A DNA stretch of 64,000 bases. Origin: Campylorhamphus procurvoides. Its lineage: Eukaryota > Chordata > Aves > Passeriformes > Dendrocolaptidae. The notes below the pieces were generated by a model. That model was not told the origin of the DNA. It searched no databases and saw only the letters and a program-made list of their open reading frames with translations. The position numbers and the translations under genes are program-made. Every line of letters begins with the position of its first letter. Position 1 is the first letter of the stretch. Below are positions 25,888 through 40,104 of the stretch, piece after piece. The stretch covers positions 1,189,031-1,253,030 of the forward strand of contig WBMV01006675.1 of assembly GCA_013396655.1 (NCBI GenBank), given 5' to 3'.

Positions 25888-28716
25888 GGTGGGGGAACCA
25901 AAAATACCACAAAAACCAAACTCCAAAGAAACAGAAGGTTCCTAGAAGCAAAAATGCATAAGTTCCTCCTGATAACTATAAACTGGCAAACAGAGATGAA
26001 GTCTCTTCCTTCATCAGCTCACTAGATTTGCTCCAGAAGAGCTCAGATGCAAAGGAAAAGAAACTCCATCAGAACTTGGGTGTAGCCAACAGGGGTTAAA
26101 CCAGCCAGCAGGAGCCAGGATCCTAAAACCAGATTTTAGTGGACTCTCCACTAGCCCTCTGCACTGTGGTTTAGTTCGCCAATTTGAACTGTCAATGCTA
26201 GCTACTGTCCCTTCTGAGTTAATCTGTGTAACAGATTAAAGAGGTTTATAAAGCAGGTTGAAATTATTTGACAGAAATGAGCACAAAAACATAGTATCTT
26301 TGCTCAAAATGTCTTGTATTGCTATTTCTTCTTATACATCCCTGAGATACGTGACTTCTGCTTTCTTTGTACCAGATGGGACCTCTCCAAGCTCAATGAA
26401 GTAGACATTCCTCGGGGAACTATGCTACCCCTTTAGGAGACCAGGACTATTTATTTCGGTATAATCCCCATGAGAAAACATTCTTCATTTGCAGAGTCAC
26501 ACAACACTTGCAACATTACCAGACAGGGAGGGTTCCAGGAAGCAAAGGGGATACAGTTCTGCCAACATTTTCCTCTCCCAAAGGCACAAGCTGCCAGCAT
26601 GGATTGGATTTTCTGGAATGGAAACAAACTGTGCACTAGACCCGGTATCTCAGAATTTTGGACCTGTAACATATTTACTGGTCTGATTTCTCAGGATTTC
26701 GTTCTGCTTCCAGCATCTGAGCAACAGTGATAAGAGCTACAGGCATTAAGGTCCTATGGTCAAAAACAGCACCAGAGAGTTAACAGAACCAGGAGTTTTA
26801 GAAGGAGACAGGAGCTTTGTCATGATAAACTGCAGAGGTCACTGCTCAGCCCACACGTTCCACTGCACCCAGTCTACACCTAAGATGTGGGACAGATAGA
26901 TGCCCATGAAGTGAACTAATTAAAAGATATTAAAGATATTAAAACGATATTTAAATTATAAACATAGGTTAAAATGGGGAAGGGTGTGTAATTTTTTGCC
27001 TTCATATATATTACAGAGAAGAAGTGAATGTGGCAGAGAAGTACACCAGAAGGCAGCAATGTTGGCTCTCTCTACTCAACATCACAGAAAGATATGAAAG
27101 TAGAAGTCACACATCAAATTTGTTTTTAAAGTAATGAGTTTTGGGGGTGGTTTCGGTTTTTTGCTTTATTTCCCTCCAGTTGAAAACCATCCATCTGCAG
27201 GATGACACTCTGCACCTCCCTAATGCCAGTTTAATGCTTAAATGTATTAAATCACCAAAAAGAATTGCATCAGGCAGTACTAAGATCCATACAGCCATTT
27301 AGCACGGGCCTGATTTCAGTATGTGACAAAAGGTCTGCCAGAGTAATGCCAAAGAAGCAGTAACCTCTCCACTAAGAAGTTTATGGAAACCCTTTGCAAA
27401 AACTGCTGGGACTACACTGCTCAGCAAGCCCAAAGAGAATAAAGTAGCCCAAAGGGCTGTGAACCAAACAGGAACCTTTGACTTCCCCACCAAAAGGTAT
27501 TCTCCTCTTGTAAAGAAGGGGTCCCCTCTACAAGGCCCCAGTTTGCTCATTTTTGAGATTGAGAGCCCTTTGTTGGAGGCCAACATGAAAACACAGAAGT
27601 GTCTGAATTTTATAGCATTATTTCTTTCTTATATCACAATCCTGACTTTAATAGCTCTCTAGTAATTTTAACAAATTTTCCTCCTCTCAAAATACATGAA
27701 AACAAAGCCTCAAACATTTATGTTCCAAATACATCTTCAATTTTCCAGCTATTCAGAAAAGAGATAATGCAGGAATAGGGTACAGAATGACACATTTAAA
27801 TACCTATTTTTTTATCATCAAAACTAGCTCTCCCAGGTGGCTTTCACTAAGACTGAATTTGCTTTATTGTGCTATAACTGTGGGAGGTGCTTTAAACGCT
27901 TCCTTCAGCAAGACAGAACAAGACAAGGGAAGCAGCCTTTTGGAAATAATTTCTAGTAAAATACCATGAAACACTGTGTTATCACAATGAACTAGTAAAA
28001 GAAAATGCTAACAAAGTTTAGACTCTTCAGCTTACTCACACAAAACTGTCAGTATTTCTGGGGTGGAGCTCCTAATGTTCAAAGCAGGTAATACTCTCAT
28101 TTTGTTTCCACAAAATTGTGTTTATTCATAATGATGTCTGTACCTCAGTTTCCAACCTTTTATCACGACAGCAAGGCAACTCATAACAACATAAGGCTGA
28201 GGTGGCTTTCACTTTTTGAGATGCAATATTGCAAGAGGGAATTCAACTATTTTCTCTAAGTATGCATACTTCATCAAAATAGCCAGCAAAGGTAATATAG
28301 TACCACACAGCAACACAGTATGGCACAGCAATAGTGCAGAATGCTATACATATAACTGGGGCCCTGTGCATTTTGCCTTCTACACACCTACAGCCACTGC
28401 TGATGTTCACAGTGCCCTTCAAGATGTTGCTATCACCTTTAGCTGGAATAGTGGACGCAAAGGCAGTGCCTCTTGAGCAGAAGCTAAAAGTCTAACGTAC
28501 AGTAAGGGTAAAAAACTTTTATAACAGAAACTCAAGAAGAAAGGAATGGTATATTCTTGTAAGTTACCTGATTCCCATTTCCCAGAGACAAACATGGCAT
28601 GAGACATATAACATGATCTAAGGGAGCATTTCCAGCAGCAGCAATGTAAAAATGCATCAGTCCCAGGTTCTTTGATCCTACTTTCAAAGCCTTAAAAATG
28701 CCTTTCTACCTATCTT

Positions 28717-28739
28717 AATAAATAAATAAATAAATAAAA
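28717..28739. repeat. (AATA/TAAA)n tetranucleotide microsatellite
   Basis: About five and a half uninterrupted copies of a TAAA unit. A simple intronic tetranucleotide repeat. Confidence 0.9.
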
Positions 28740-31700
28740 TTACATGGCAAGTCTGCATGACGTGCCCTTTATCTACAAAAAAATGATCCAGTCAGCAAAT
28801 AACTAGACCAGTAAAGAGGTCTTTCACAAAATCAGCCAGAATAGGATAGGGGATGGGAGGAAAAAGAAGAATTTTTTTGTTGTTGTTTCTTTCTCTCACT
28901 AATATTATCTTACTCTCTTTTCCCCTTGCCAACAGATTTATTTATTTTTAATGAAAATCAGCAAGGAAACAAACTGACCTCGAAGAATGAATGTACCAGC
29001 TAGGTCTTGCACAACACAACCAGCTCTCTGAAACACTAAGTCTAAATAAGAGTTCTTATCTAAAAACATTACATGCTTTTAAATACTTTTTTTATTTTTG
29101 GAAAGCCCCAGCAAATTAACTACCAAATACTCCAGGACAGCACTTCTGCTGCTTACAAGGTTTATGCCCAAAAAAAGCAATTTCAAGTTCTCAGGTCCCT
29201 CAATGGCTTACAGTTCTGCTTCAATCCGAAGATTTGTTCCGTTACACAGTTCATTACAGTGACAGCATATCTAACACAGGGCAAAATATTTTGCAGACAG
29301 GAAATTCTGCAAAATACTGCTTCTGGGTACAATCAGGAACAATCTGAAGACCTTCCTTTTGCTACAAATGTCAATTACAAAACTCATACAGCAATCCCTC
29401 AGATTTAACTGCAAACGTTTTCATTTCAGCCCAATGCCAGGCAGCACTAATAGGGTTGCATGCATGGTAATATAAATGAGAAACAGTGCCTCTAAACAAA
29501 AAAATCTCTAAAGTCTTCAGCCTTATTGAATATATTCTGATTTATGGATTCCCAGAGAAACATGTCAATCACATAGTTCTCTCCTGAAAACAACAAAAGT
29601 TTTCATTTAAGTCCCTGATTCCCTTTGCCCAAAATCTGAGAAGGGTAAGGACAACCCATACTGAAATAAAACCCAACGAAATAAACAAAACCAAGTTTGT
29701 ATGAACCTATTACAGAAGAAACATCATGAAGTGAACCAATTCAGTCAATCACTGGTCATGACAGTTTTAATTTCCACTTTCAATGATGCCAAATCAACTA
29801 AGGTGTAAAAGTTGAGAGTATTTTGCTGATCTCAGCAAATAGAACCAATTATTTTTAAAAAGTGAAGAGCTTTACTTCAAAATCACTTTAAAATAACAAT
29901 CTATTTGTTGACAAACCCAAGCCATTCATGTGAACAGTTTGTGGTATTCTGTTTGTTTCTTTTCTGTCAAAACTGCCTTTATTTTTCTGAGAAAGTTTGA
30001 CACATTATCTGCAGTGCTTGAAATGCAGCTGAGTCTAAAGAAGTACGAAAGAAGTTTAGAATGTTCAGGAGAAACACTGTGTTTAACTGTCACTACCAAA
30101 GTAGCAGCCATCTCTTTAAATAGTAATATACTATTTGGCATCTTGCAAATCTTAATTGTGCTCTAATATTGCCCTGTTTTAAAAATTCAAAGAGGAATTC
30201 TTTCCACACTTTTGAATACACATACTGAACTCCCTCAGTGGCAACCTGATGCAGCATGCAAATCAGACAGAAAAAGAAAGATTACCTTCAAAAAGAGAGA
30301 CATTAGCAATAGTTTCAGAAATAGCAGCATACAAGATACAGTTGCTACCCTTCCCAAACTGATCAAGTATCACCATGAACATACTAGACCAAACTTCCAA
30401 CAATTTCCTTGTAGTAATCAAAGAAGCAATAGAGCTCAGACATCAGCAGGAATGCAGTAACCGTGGAAACCTCAGTGACTTCTGTTTTTCATTTGAGTGC
30501 CACACCACCACTCCAAAGAGTCCAGTCCGCTGCATACTCACTTCTACTATCAGTCTCTTCCCTGCTTCCACCTTCTTAATGGAACTACTATTATAACAAG
30601 ATGGACCAGAGTGCACTCACATTAAATTCAGTTCAATTTTTTCAGTCCCTTAGCCTGAGACTACAAGCCGAAATTCTTTCTCACAATGCTAATGGAGTCT
30701 AGAGAAGTGTCCCTTTACACTCTTCAGCAATGAACAGTAAGTAGTGTCCCGCAATCAGGGCATACAGTGCACTGCACAGAGAGTGAGAAGTCACCACCCT
30801 TCTGCTCATATCACTTGAGGCAGTACAGAGGAGCTAGAAATGAAGAACTTTTGAACAGAAAGTCTTGTTTCAAATCTTTCTCAAAAAAAAAAAAATCAAA
30901 GAAAGCCAAGCACACACACTTCGAGATTAGGATTTAAACTAAAGTCCTCATACAGGAGGCATAAAAGCAAAAACAGAAGCAGAAGGGAAAATGTGCAAAA
31001 CCAATATTAGATTCAGTATTTCCGAGGTTAAAGAGAAGTAAAGGTAAAATATTTGGCCCAGGAAGGGGGAGGGGGTGTTATGGATTATTAATTTGGACAT
31101 TGTTTAAACAAGCAGTAGGAAATTGTGAAACATGCATAGACATAAATGAAATACAGTTTTGGACATTGTATGACTAGTAAGAATGCATTTTTCATAACGC
31201 AATTCCAAATTAATTGAGCTGTTTAAAAGATGGACCAGGGTGCATTAATGTAAAATTGAGATAAGATGAATTTCTGATGAAGCCTGGGGGATGTTCCAGT
31301 TAGAATTAATTACAGTGCACTACATCAGGCCTTTGTTTGCAGAGAGGCCCAACTAGAAAAAAATATTTTAAACGAGTATCTCACATGGTTGCCTTGTTTG
31401 CCTGTGTTCCAAAGACAAGTACATATGAGAGAGGGAATGTGTTCATGTATTTCTGCCAGCCACTTGGTGGGACCTATTACACTAGACAACATTTCAAGTA
31501 TAACCTACATTTCAGGAAGATAAATGAAGCAATCATCCACATGATGTGCCTTGGAACTCTTGGCAAGGAGGACAAAAAACATGCCATCTCTTTTCCTAAA
31601 CTTGATACAGAAGACAGATGGATCTTTCTTTCCTTCTTGCTCCACAAACACACAAGAGAAATTGTCATATGGCACTGCACCATGACTGTATTAATTATGT

Positions 31701-32898
31701 GTCCTGGAGGAGTGGCAAGGGCCACTCTTTACAGGGTGAAATTATCTGCCTTCGTGCCCATCCACCGCAAGAGCCACAACCCAGCTGTACAACCTTAGCA
31801 AGCCTGCCCCAAGAAAGCACAAGGTTTATTCACAAACCTGCCCAAGAAGTGACAAAAGCCAACATGTCTGAGAGCCAAACCAGCTTGTGCTTTAAATCTC
31901 CAGACTAAAAATACAAGACCAATATTAGTGTGTCTATATATGCAGATATATATAGATAGGTAGACACAAGTTCTTCATTTTCAAAGTACAAGTTGAGCAA
32001 CCCAGCTATCACTCTTGCCGATTTTATGGTTGTGATTACTGTCACTCTCCCTTCTATACTGCTGCTAGCCATGTTTTTTACATTAACTCAAGGTAAGTTT
32101 TGGTTTATTTCTATGCACTTTAATCATGTTCATATTTCCTAGACTATTAAAGAGACTAAGAAAAAGTTAGGGTATCACAAGGAACTTTGGGAGTAGTGGG
32201 AAGCTTTCTTTCAATCCTCTCCATCATCAACAGCTTAATCAGTTCAAGGAAAAAGGAAGAACAGTGTCAAGGGAAGAATTATATTTTCTCAGACACAAAT
32301 GCCTAGAAAAGAAAGAATTAGAAAAAACACAGCCTTTGAGAAAAACAACAAGACAAAGTGCCAAGTCAAAGTTTATATCTTTCATGATTAAAATAATTTT
32401 GGTGGGTTTATAAATGAAAAAATGCTAAAATCAAATTATAGATCTGTCATTTCTCTGTTAAAAAAGACAAACAAAAAAAAAACAAATCAACAAGAAAAAC
32501 CCTACTGAATTTGAAAGTCATAAATTGTTTGGTCTAGCTTTACCAGCATTCAAGTGGCACACAGGAAACTAGTCCAAACAAGTACTTTAGACTAGTAATG
32601 TAAAATTCTTAAGCTTTGATTAAATTTGCACTCAACTGAGATGTCTAAGACAGCTTACTGTAAGCTGAAGGAGGAAGTATGCTGAATTAAACCTATATAT
32701 AAATAAATTAATCTTACTGGAACTAGAACAAAACCATAGAGCCATCTGCCCAGGATATTAATTTCTTTGAAACATCATTTCATAATTGCAAAGAATCAAT
32801 GTGTTCTATGTAAAGAATCTTTTGCCTTAAGCATAGCAAAAAATATCTTCCAGTTTGAATTAAGGATAATTTAAGGAATTAAGGTAATTAATAATTAA

Positions 32899-32926
32899 TT
32901 TGCATAAATTAAAGAATTTATGCAAA
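32899..32926. repeat. Perfect 12-bp inverted repeat with 4-nt loop
   Basis: tttgcataaatt (32899-32910), loop aaag, then aatttatgcaaa (32915-32926): the arms are exact reverse complements. Just overlapping the left arm, 32898-32905 reads ATTTGCAT, the inverse of the octamer ATGCAAAT bound by POU/Oct factors. Whether it is bound or folds in the transcript is unknown. Confidence 0.85.
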
Positions 32927-35605
32927 GACATAAAGCTGCATCACATCTGATTCAACCAAAGACTCCAGTAAATACTTGACTGATTCTAAGAGAATTTGAG
33001 CATTTGCTTACAAACTCAATAAATTTCATAAACTTAATAAAATCAGTCACTTCTCAAGAGAGAGAAATAACATACACGAAACAAGTCAAAAAAAACCATG
33101 CTGAAGAGGTTCCCACTCCAGCCTTCAGTCTTCCCACAAGACAAAAGATACAAACTGATTTTCAAGTTCCCAGACTTCAAAGGACAAAGTCTGGCTACAG
33201 TCAAGAGATGACAACTTTCAATGACTCAGCTCTACACCACATACCTAACAGACAGAGTAAAAGCAAAAGATGGGGAAAAAACAGTATCCCAGCACAGAGA
33301 CCTAAGTGAATGCCTTGTGGTGAGACAATGAAATATTCCTACATCAGACACAGAGAGATGTGTCCCAAGAAAAAGCTACAAAACAAAGAGGACTCAAGCT
33401 CCCAGAAAAAAATCTAGAGCAAAGCCCTGGGGCATTAGACATGCTGCAGCTTCAGAATCATCAGGGAACACTAACTAGGTAAATATATCTGAACAAACAG
33501 CAATACAGTAACATTTCCAAGTTAAACATGCATGGATTGAGGCCATATAACATAGTTTAAAAAATTAACTGGGTTTTGTACAGCAAAACAAAATTCTTTC
33601 AGAATTCATTCTTACAATGTTATTCAGCATGAAATAAAAAACACTGCCTTTTAAAGAGCATTCTAAAGTACAGTACATATGTGAATATAAACTGTTTTCC
33701 TCTAGAGTGGTTTTCTGCCTCCATCACTTGAAAGTAGCACAGATGACTAAACACAAAATATTTTTAATAGTAAATTGAGATAGTATTATGTGTTGGTATG
33801 AAATTTGAAAAGTTGGCCTTAGTTCTAAATAAGCCTGCTGCAAAACCAAATACATTACAATAGTTTAATCTATGCAAGGTCAAAGACAAGTTTATGAGAG
33901 CTTCCCATGGCCAGAAGAGGCACCACTATGGTCCAGCAAGTTAACAACATTTTGAGGCACTCTTTTCCCTCAACATGCAGAAAAGTATGGTTCATCAGGC
34001 CTCCTTGACGAGTACACACACAAGGCAGTAGGACAACACCTCACTAGGAGTATGTACAGCCAAAATACTGGAAAAGTCACATTACAGATACAACCATGTG
34101 TCCTGTTAACATACAGTTTCTGAGGCCAGAGCAACAGGGCTGTCCTTGCCCAGCACTGCCAATGCACGTCACACAGAACTCGTGAGCCTGATACAAGTAG
34201 GCAGAAAAGACTCTCAGAGAGATTCTGAATTTAAGCTTACTACTTCTCTGAAAATCAGAAAATAAGTCTCTTGAAAGAAATAATCGATTATTCAATTTGG
34301 TCTTGTTTCCAGAATTTGGTATTTTATATTCTGTAACACATGCTAGTAATTTCATTTCAACTATTCCAAAATTATAAAGCAGGCCAATATCTTGATGATA
34401 GTTAGGCTGTCATATGCTTTTGGCACTCCTGACATTAAGTCTCTTCAACACTCAACACCCAAATGCCTGAGAGCATAAATTCCAGTTGAAAGACAGTTTC
34501 CTGTTTTTAACATATGGCAGCCATCGGAAATTATCTGTCTCCAAAACAAGTTTAAATTGTTACTTACAACAGTCTCCAGCATCATTTAAGTAGGATCATT
34601 TCAGGAAACTCTAGTTCTATGTAGCACCTACCCAAGCAAATCTACAAGTTACCAATGTTATCAACAAATCAGTCTTTGTCAGGGAACCAGTGAATTCCAT
34701 ACTGAAAGTGCTATTTGGAGAACAAAGCAACGGTGCAAAGAGGGATCAATTACATCATCTGGTCTAACAAGAAATACTCCTTTCTTCTAAATTGTTCTGC
34801 TTCTACTTCTAGACCACTATTATTACTACAGCATTATTACTAAGCATTATTGAATGCATATAGGTGACAAAACTCTTAAAAGGTATAATACCTTACTTGC
34901 AAACTTATTTACCACTCTATTTTATCATCTTATTTCATTAAAAAAACAGAATTCTGCATTTACTCAGCATACCACATAACACAGTGATTTTCAAATACGT
35001 ATGTACCATTTTTACTCAAAACGGGAGATGTCCAGCCAGCTGACACTTGTATTTGCTAGAGTTTTCCCAAATGGCCTGAAAAAATCTCCAAGCCCTTCAC
35101 CAAGCAGAGGTCCTTCTCTTGAATTTAGTTACATTTCTTGCAAGCATTGAACCAAACAAATCCTTGCATAAGGCCAAACATCAAGTCAACACAGGTAACA
35201 AGACTAGATCTGTGGTGTCCAGAACCTCAGTGCTCTTTAAAAAATGCTGTCTTTATGGACAGCAATCACCAATCAAAAGTGTAAGTTGAAAGAAGGGAAT
35301 ATTACCCTCTAAAAGTGCCTCTGGTAAAATAAAGCCCTCCAAGCCTGCTAGCAACACTCTGTAAATGCCTCTGATTTACCCAAATCTAGCAATGGGGAAA
35401 TTTTAAGTCACCTGAGACCATGGAAGTCCTGATCTCAACTTGTGTGAGAGGAACTTGGAAATCTTTGAAAGTAACAAAAGTCTAGTAATGAAACTGATAT
35501 GGGGGGAATCAACAGCAATTACTGAAAACTGATAACATGCCTTTTATAATCCAATGCAAAAAATTTGCCTTTAAGTCCCTGCTACTGTACAAATCTTGTA
35601 TGTAC

Positions 35606-35702
35606 ATATATAGGTGTGTGTGTATACTCACACACTCTGAGACACCTGGTGGGGGGTGAGGGACGCTGTGTAAATATATAGGTGTGTATATATTTATATA
35701 CA
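35606..35702. repeat. Duplicated TA/TG-rich patch
   Basis: The core atatataggtgtgt occurs near 35608 and again near 35674, about 66 nt apart. Between them lie a cacacactctgagacacc stretch and a short G-run (ggtggggggtgaggg, about 35649-35663). It looks like a degenerate TA/TG microsatellite split by unique sequence. Confidence 0.6.
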
Positions 35703-36002
35703 CCCTATTCACTCAAATAAATATTATTCTTTTCTGGCAGGACTGTGTGGTTTGTATTTCACCCACTTAACTTTGTGTTTAACTGCAAACATGTTCTCCT
35801 GCGGTAGGAGTGAGAAATTCAACCACTGGTGCAAAAGTTTTGACTACACAGGGACCTTTTTTTAATAAGGCAAGAACAATATCCCAGCTAGCCATATATT
35901 TAATAATCATCTTATTCTTAATGAGCTGATACAGCTTTTGTAGTCTCAACTTTGAATACAGAGGGATCAACAGCAAGAAGGGAGGCCAGTAAATACACTT
36001 AC

Positions 36003-36040
36003 CTTTTCTTCACATTTCCTGTGGCAGGCATACTTGCACA
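36003..36040 (-). CDS. TNS3: TNS3 exon, middle of the C1 zinc finger (38 nt microexon)
   Basis: The minus-strand acceptor ...tttgttttag ends at 36041 and the donor GTAAGT begins at 36002. With one base carried from the 112-nt exon, the 38 nt give VCKYACHRKCEEK and end in phase 0. The peptide supplies C-x4-H-x2-C ligands of a C1 finger and closely resembles the tensin pattern (TNS2: VCKVATHRKCEAK). Phase 1 in and 0 out means this exon and the 112-nt exon must be included or skipped together (150 nt in total) to keep frame. Exon identity is highly secure because splice sites, phase and ligand spacing all agree. Confidence 0.93.
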
Positions 36041-38391
36041 CTAAAACAAAAATAAATAGAATATATGAGTTAGAGTAGATGGATTGTCCCCTCCTTTTCT
36101 TTAGATCAGCTTTTCACAAGAAATCAAGCCAAACTCAAAACTGTATATATAAAAGTATTTGCATACTTCAAAACAAAACTAAACTAAAAAAAAGAAATCT
36201 ATTTAGTTTTCATCCATTCCCAAAGAAGAGTTAATTCCAGCAATGTTATCAGATTTGTGCATTCTATCAGTTTATGATAACGTGTGTCTGGTTAAACATC
36301 ACGGGTTGATTATCTTGACACTTGCTGTTACAGCTTCACATGTGGCAGAAGTGCTACCACTTAAATAACACAGACAGCGAGATCAAATTGTTCCCAGAGC
36401 AACTTGTAAATCTTACTCATATCAGCAGTTCCAGACACCTAAGAAAAGCAGGTTGACTTCAAACTCACACGCAACCGTGGCAGCCAGACTGAAATTTCAG
36501 GTTGTGAAATTCAGGTTATACAGTGTTGCAAACATTACTTCCAAGAGGTAAGCACTTGATTTTTCAGGTTTTTTTTAAAGCTCGTGCTCCCTAAGAGCAG
36601 GAAGGGATGAATTGTAAGCAGCAAATATAGGTTCAGAAAACAGCACTTAACTTAAAGAGTAACCAGAAGAGCAGCAATGTTACCTGAGGCAGCAGTACAA
36701 TAGCTAGAACCTGACACGGGCTGGTTTTAATTGATTTTCCATTTATATACACTTCCTTCTTTACTCGGAAATTTGCTTTATTTCCGTGCAGTGTCTTTCC
36801 TTTGGGTTACCATGACCTAAACTTATTAAATTTTAAACTCAGGAAAAATTTACTTATTCAAGCTCCACAATCAGCGAGCTACAGAATCCCACAGAGGTTT
36901 AACCAGAAGATTAACTGAGGCCTAATGTTAGACCCCTGAAGCTGAAAGCCATGCTTGCTTCTTGATGCTTCTACCAAATGAAAGACATTATGCATCCGGA
37001 CCCAACAGGAAAGATACAACTACCAAGGTGTGAGGTCAGCAAAAACTCATTTCAGATTCAATTGCATCATCCGCTGAATGAAAACCCCTCATGCTGCAGT
37101 CACTTCTCATGGGAAAAGAAAAATCAGGCTTACTGACCCATCTTCTATTCGATCTTGTACATGCTATATTCACTTATTCTCTCCATGTATAAGTTAGGAA
37201 TGAAATCTCTGGTCAGAATGCTTCATAGGATCAAGTTTCTTTATTCTAAAAATTTATTAGCATTTACACAAATGCACGATTAGCACTGATAATGATCAGT
37301 GCCATACCACTCACAAATGCTATCACCTTAAAGCAAATGGAAGATGGCTTTGAATCCACAATGCAAAACTTAATTTTCTTGTGTGACAGCATAGGGAATA
37401 AATCACTAAATTAATTCACTGATTCAACATACCAAAGCCGTCTGTTTACTAGAATCCATATTTTAAACCAGCATGATTAGCTTTAGCTTTGCAAGAGGCT
37501 AACAGATGCTCTAAAAATACGTATATTATCTGTTTATTCTATAAGCTACTTTGAGATCTCCTGCAAAAGCAGAGACAATCACAAAAGAATAAAGAAAAAA
37601 ACAGTACATCTGTCAGAAAACTCTAATATTACAGACAAGGTTTTCATCTACTTTACTGATGCTTAAACCTAGACTTCTGCAGGGCAAGATGAAATACAAA
37701 AGAAAAATAGATTTCATTCCATGACAACTTCCATGATATTGCTACTGGTTCATGCAAAACCAAATCATAAATGTCACTAACACAAAATCTCTATTAAAGA
37801 CAGAGATAACAGTAAATGCAAGCACTGAGTTTTTTCAGTTTCCATGTAAAAGAAAACTCAGTGTTTTCTGCTCTTGTAAAACACAAAAAGACTTACTGTC
37901 TTTTCTGGAAAGAAATTGCTCAAGTCAGATGTGAGCTTAGCCTGGGCAGCAACACCAAGACTGAATTTTGCAGAGGCACCTCATTGAAACTCATAAGCAA
38001 CACAGAAATACGGCACACAAACTCCATGCATAATTAGAGGGAGAATACGTCACAAACAAAGCTATATTGCTATATTTGTAAGATTCAAAGGAAACAAAGC
38101 CTAAAGCCTCCAGAGGTAATTGGTTAAATAACATCAGGCAAAGCTCTCTGACTGAAAAAACCAGCGTATTTTTTCAGGTGTTTAAATCTAGAACATTCTA
38201 AGCATAGAGATCTGATTAATTCACAAAGACCTCTTTACTCCTCCTCAGCATACAGAAATATCCTATTCATACCTAAATCCAGCACTTGCATGGATTAGGA
38301 CTACACCATTACTTTTTCTCCTTCACTATCTAATAAAGCTGATTATGATAATAAAACTGGATAGAAATAAGCACTCCAAAATAAGATCACA

Positions 38392-38421
38392 GGGCAGGGG
38401 GTGGGGAGGGTGAATGTGGGG
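38392..38421 (+). other. G-rich tract with quadruplex potential
   Basis: The plus strand shows G-runs of 3, 5, 4, 3 and 4 separated by loops of 1 to 7 nt (GGG-ca-GGGGG-t-GGGG-a-GGG-tgaatgt-GGGG). It satisfies the usual four-run quadruplex pattern. The G strand is the template of TNS3, so the pre-mRNA is C-rich here. Confidence 0.65.
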
Positions 38422-40104
38422 AGAAGCATCTGCAGCATTTGAAAGAGAAGGAGGTATTAGGAAAATAATATGAATTGGCTATGAGGAAGCATACAGGCAC
38501 ACTAAGAAAGTGTGAATGGATACAGGTCAATGCAGCAGCCCCAATATCTGAGTATAGATGAGAAGTGGAGAGAAGCACCATTGCCTTGCCAGGTACATCC
38601 TTTCACAATGCAATTCATATGGGTTTCCTGCTACAGCTGCTACTATCAAGAAAAGTGAGAGATCCCTCCAGCAACACCAGCAAATTCAACACTTACTCAC
38701 AGAGAGAAATCAATTTGCTTGATATTTCATTATTTAGAATTCATTGTGCCACAACTATGATGAATTCTACTAAATCACAGAACTACCTGGCCTGGACGAT
38801 GGCAAACCTTCAGCCCATGGCTGGTTTTGTCTCAGCCCAGGTATTTACAGTACTTGCAAAGAGATAGATTACTTCAATCATTATTAGATTGCCAGAGAGA
38901 CTGAATCATGCTTCAATGTCAGATTTTTTTTACAATGAAAAGCTTCAAATAGTAGTGATACACTTTTAGAAAATTTTTAAGGCGAAGAAAACAGTATTAT
39001 ACCATAATCATGCAACCCATGCCCCTTCAGTGCAACAAACATGCAATGCAAAAGCATATGAATAACTGAACAACTGAAGTGCTGTTAGCATGCTAAGGAA
39101 AATACATACAACTTACATTTAAAAGATCTCAACAAACAGCTTCTACTGAAAGTAGGCATTCTTCAGGCAAAGCTTACAAGTGAAATTGCACTCAGCTCTT
39201 CCCAGAACTACAAAGTGTATTCAAATTCCAAAATGTGTCTGAAACAGTTCAGAGGACTTAAAAGTCACACTCCACAAGGCTACTTGAGTTCTTCATCTGA
39301 ACAGCTGAATGTCTGCATCCCACACATCAGCTCTTGTCAAATACCAGACTTTCCAAATTTGTGTTCAAGGATTCTGGCATCAGTTCCAAGAACAACTGTC
39401 CCAAGCTGGCTGGTAATAAAATGGAGACCGAGCCATATTTAGTCAATTTACTACACTTCAAAACAGTTCCTAAACAATAGATCCAAGAACGCATTTTCTT
39501 AAGAGGAGAAAGGAGGAGGATTGGGGGGGTGAGGGGGAAGATATTTCTTTGCATCAAAATGAGTATGTGCTAACTCCTGCAAGTTACCAATATTGCTGCC
39601 AGGGTAAAGAGAGGACAAACAGAGTGAATTGCATTTTTCAGACTTAAGGTCCAACATTTTTGTGAAATAAAAGTTATTCTTGCATGTAAGATGCTCTTTG
39701 AAAAACCATAGCAATATATTTACAAAGTAAGAAACTGCTTCACTAACCACAGAATGATTTATGGTTGTATCACTCCAGCCCTGGAGCTGCAGGCTCACAG
39801 GCTCTCCTAAGAGTTTTGCTTTAATATTTGTATGTATAGGGTTCTTTAATACCTTAAGAGAACATCCAGAGAATAAGCCATGGACTTGTTCCCAAGGAAG
39901 TTCTTTATAAATTTAGGAGAGAAATTAAGGGAACTTGGCAAAGGTTCTAAAAGGGCTACACAAGCTAGACAAAATGTTCCACCACAGTATTAATACAGCA
40001 CATATTAATCCACAACACCCCAGTCAATATTCAATCAATTCACAACAATTAAGTCAAATCCAATCCCTCCAGCTCCAATACACCCAAAGCACCAAGAAAG
40101 GAGC

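Larger units (their letters stand above)
20322..36002 (-). other. TNS3: TNS3 intron, 15.7 kb, with CR1 fragment and simple repeats
   Basis: The largest intron in the window. It contains a short CR1 fragment (22627-22775), a (TA)n tract, a long A-run, a TAAA tetranucleotide array, a perfect 12-bp hairpin at 32899-32926 and a TG/TA-rich duplicated patch near 35600-35702, each listed separately. Otherwise it is AT-rich sequence with nothing I can assign. The longest frame, about 153 codons at 31337-31798 on the plus strand, has no recognisable similarity and is within chance for this length and composition. Confidence 0.75.

Noticed and set aside
31337..31798. Longest ATG frame in the window, 153 codons, plus strand
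   Set aside because: No recognisable family, no splice context, and a frame of this length is expected about once by chance in 64 kb of both strands at this composition.
32067..32090. Plus-strand 24-nt segment with good acceptor (cttctatactgctgctag) and AAG/GTAAGT donor
   Set aside because: No partner exons, no conserved peptide, antisense to TNS3; kept only as a note.
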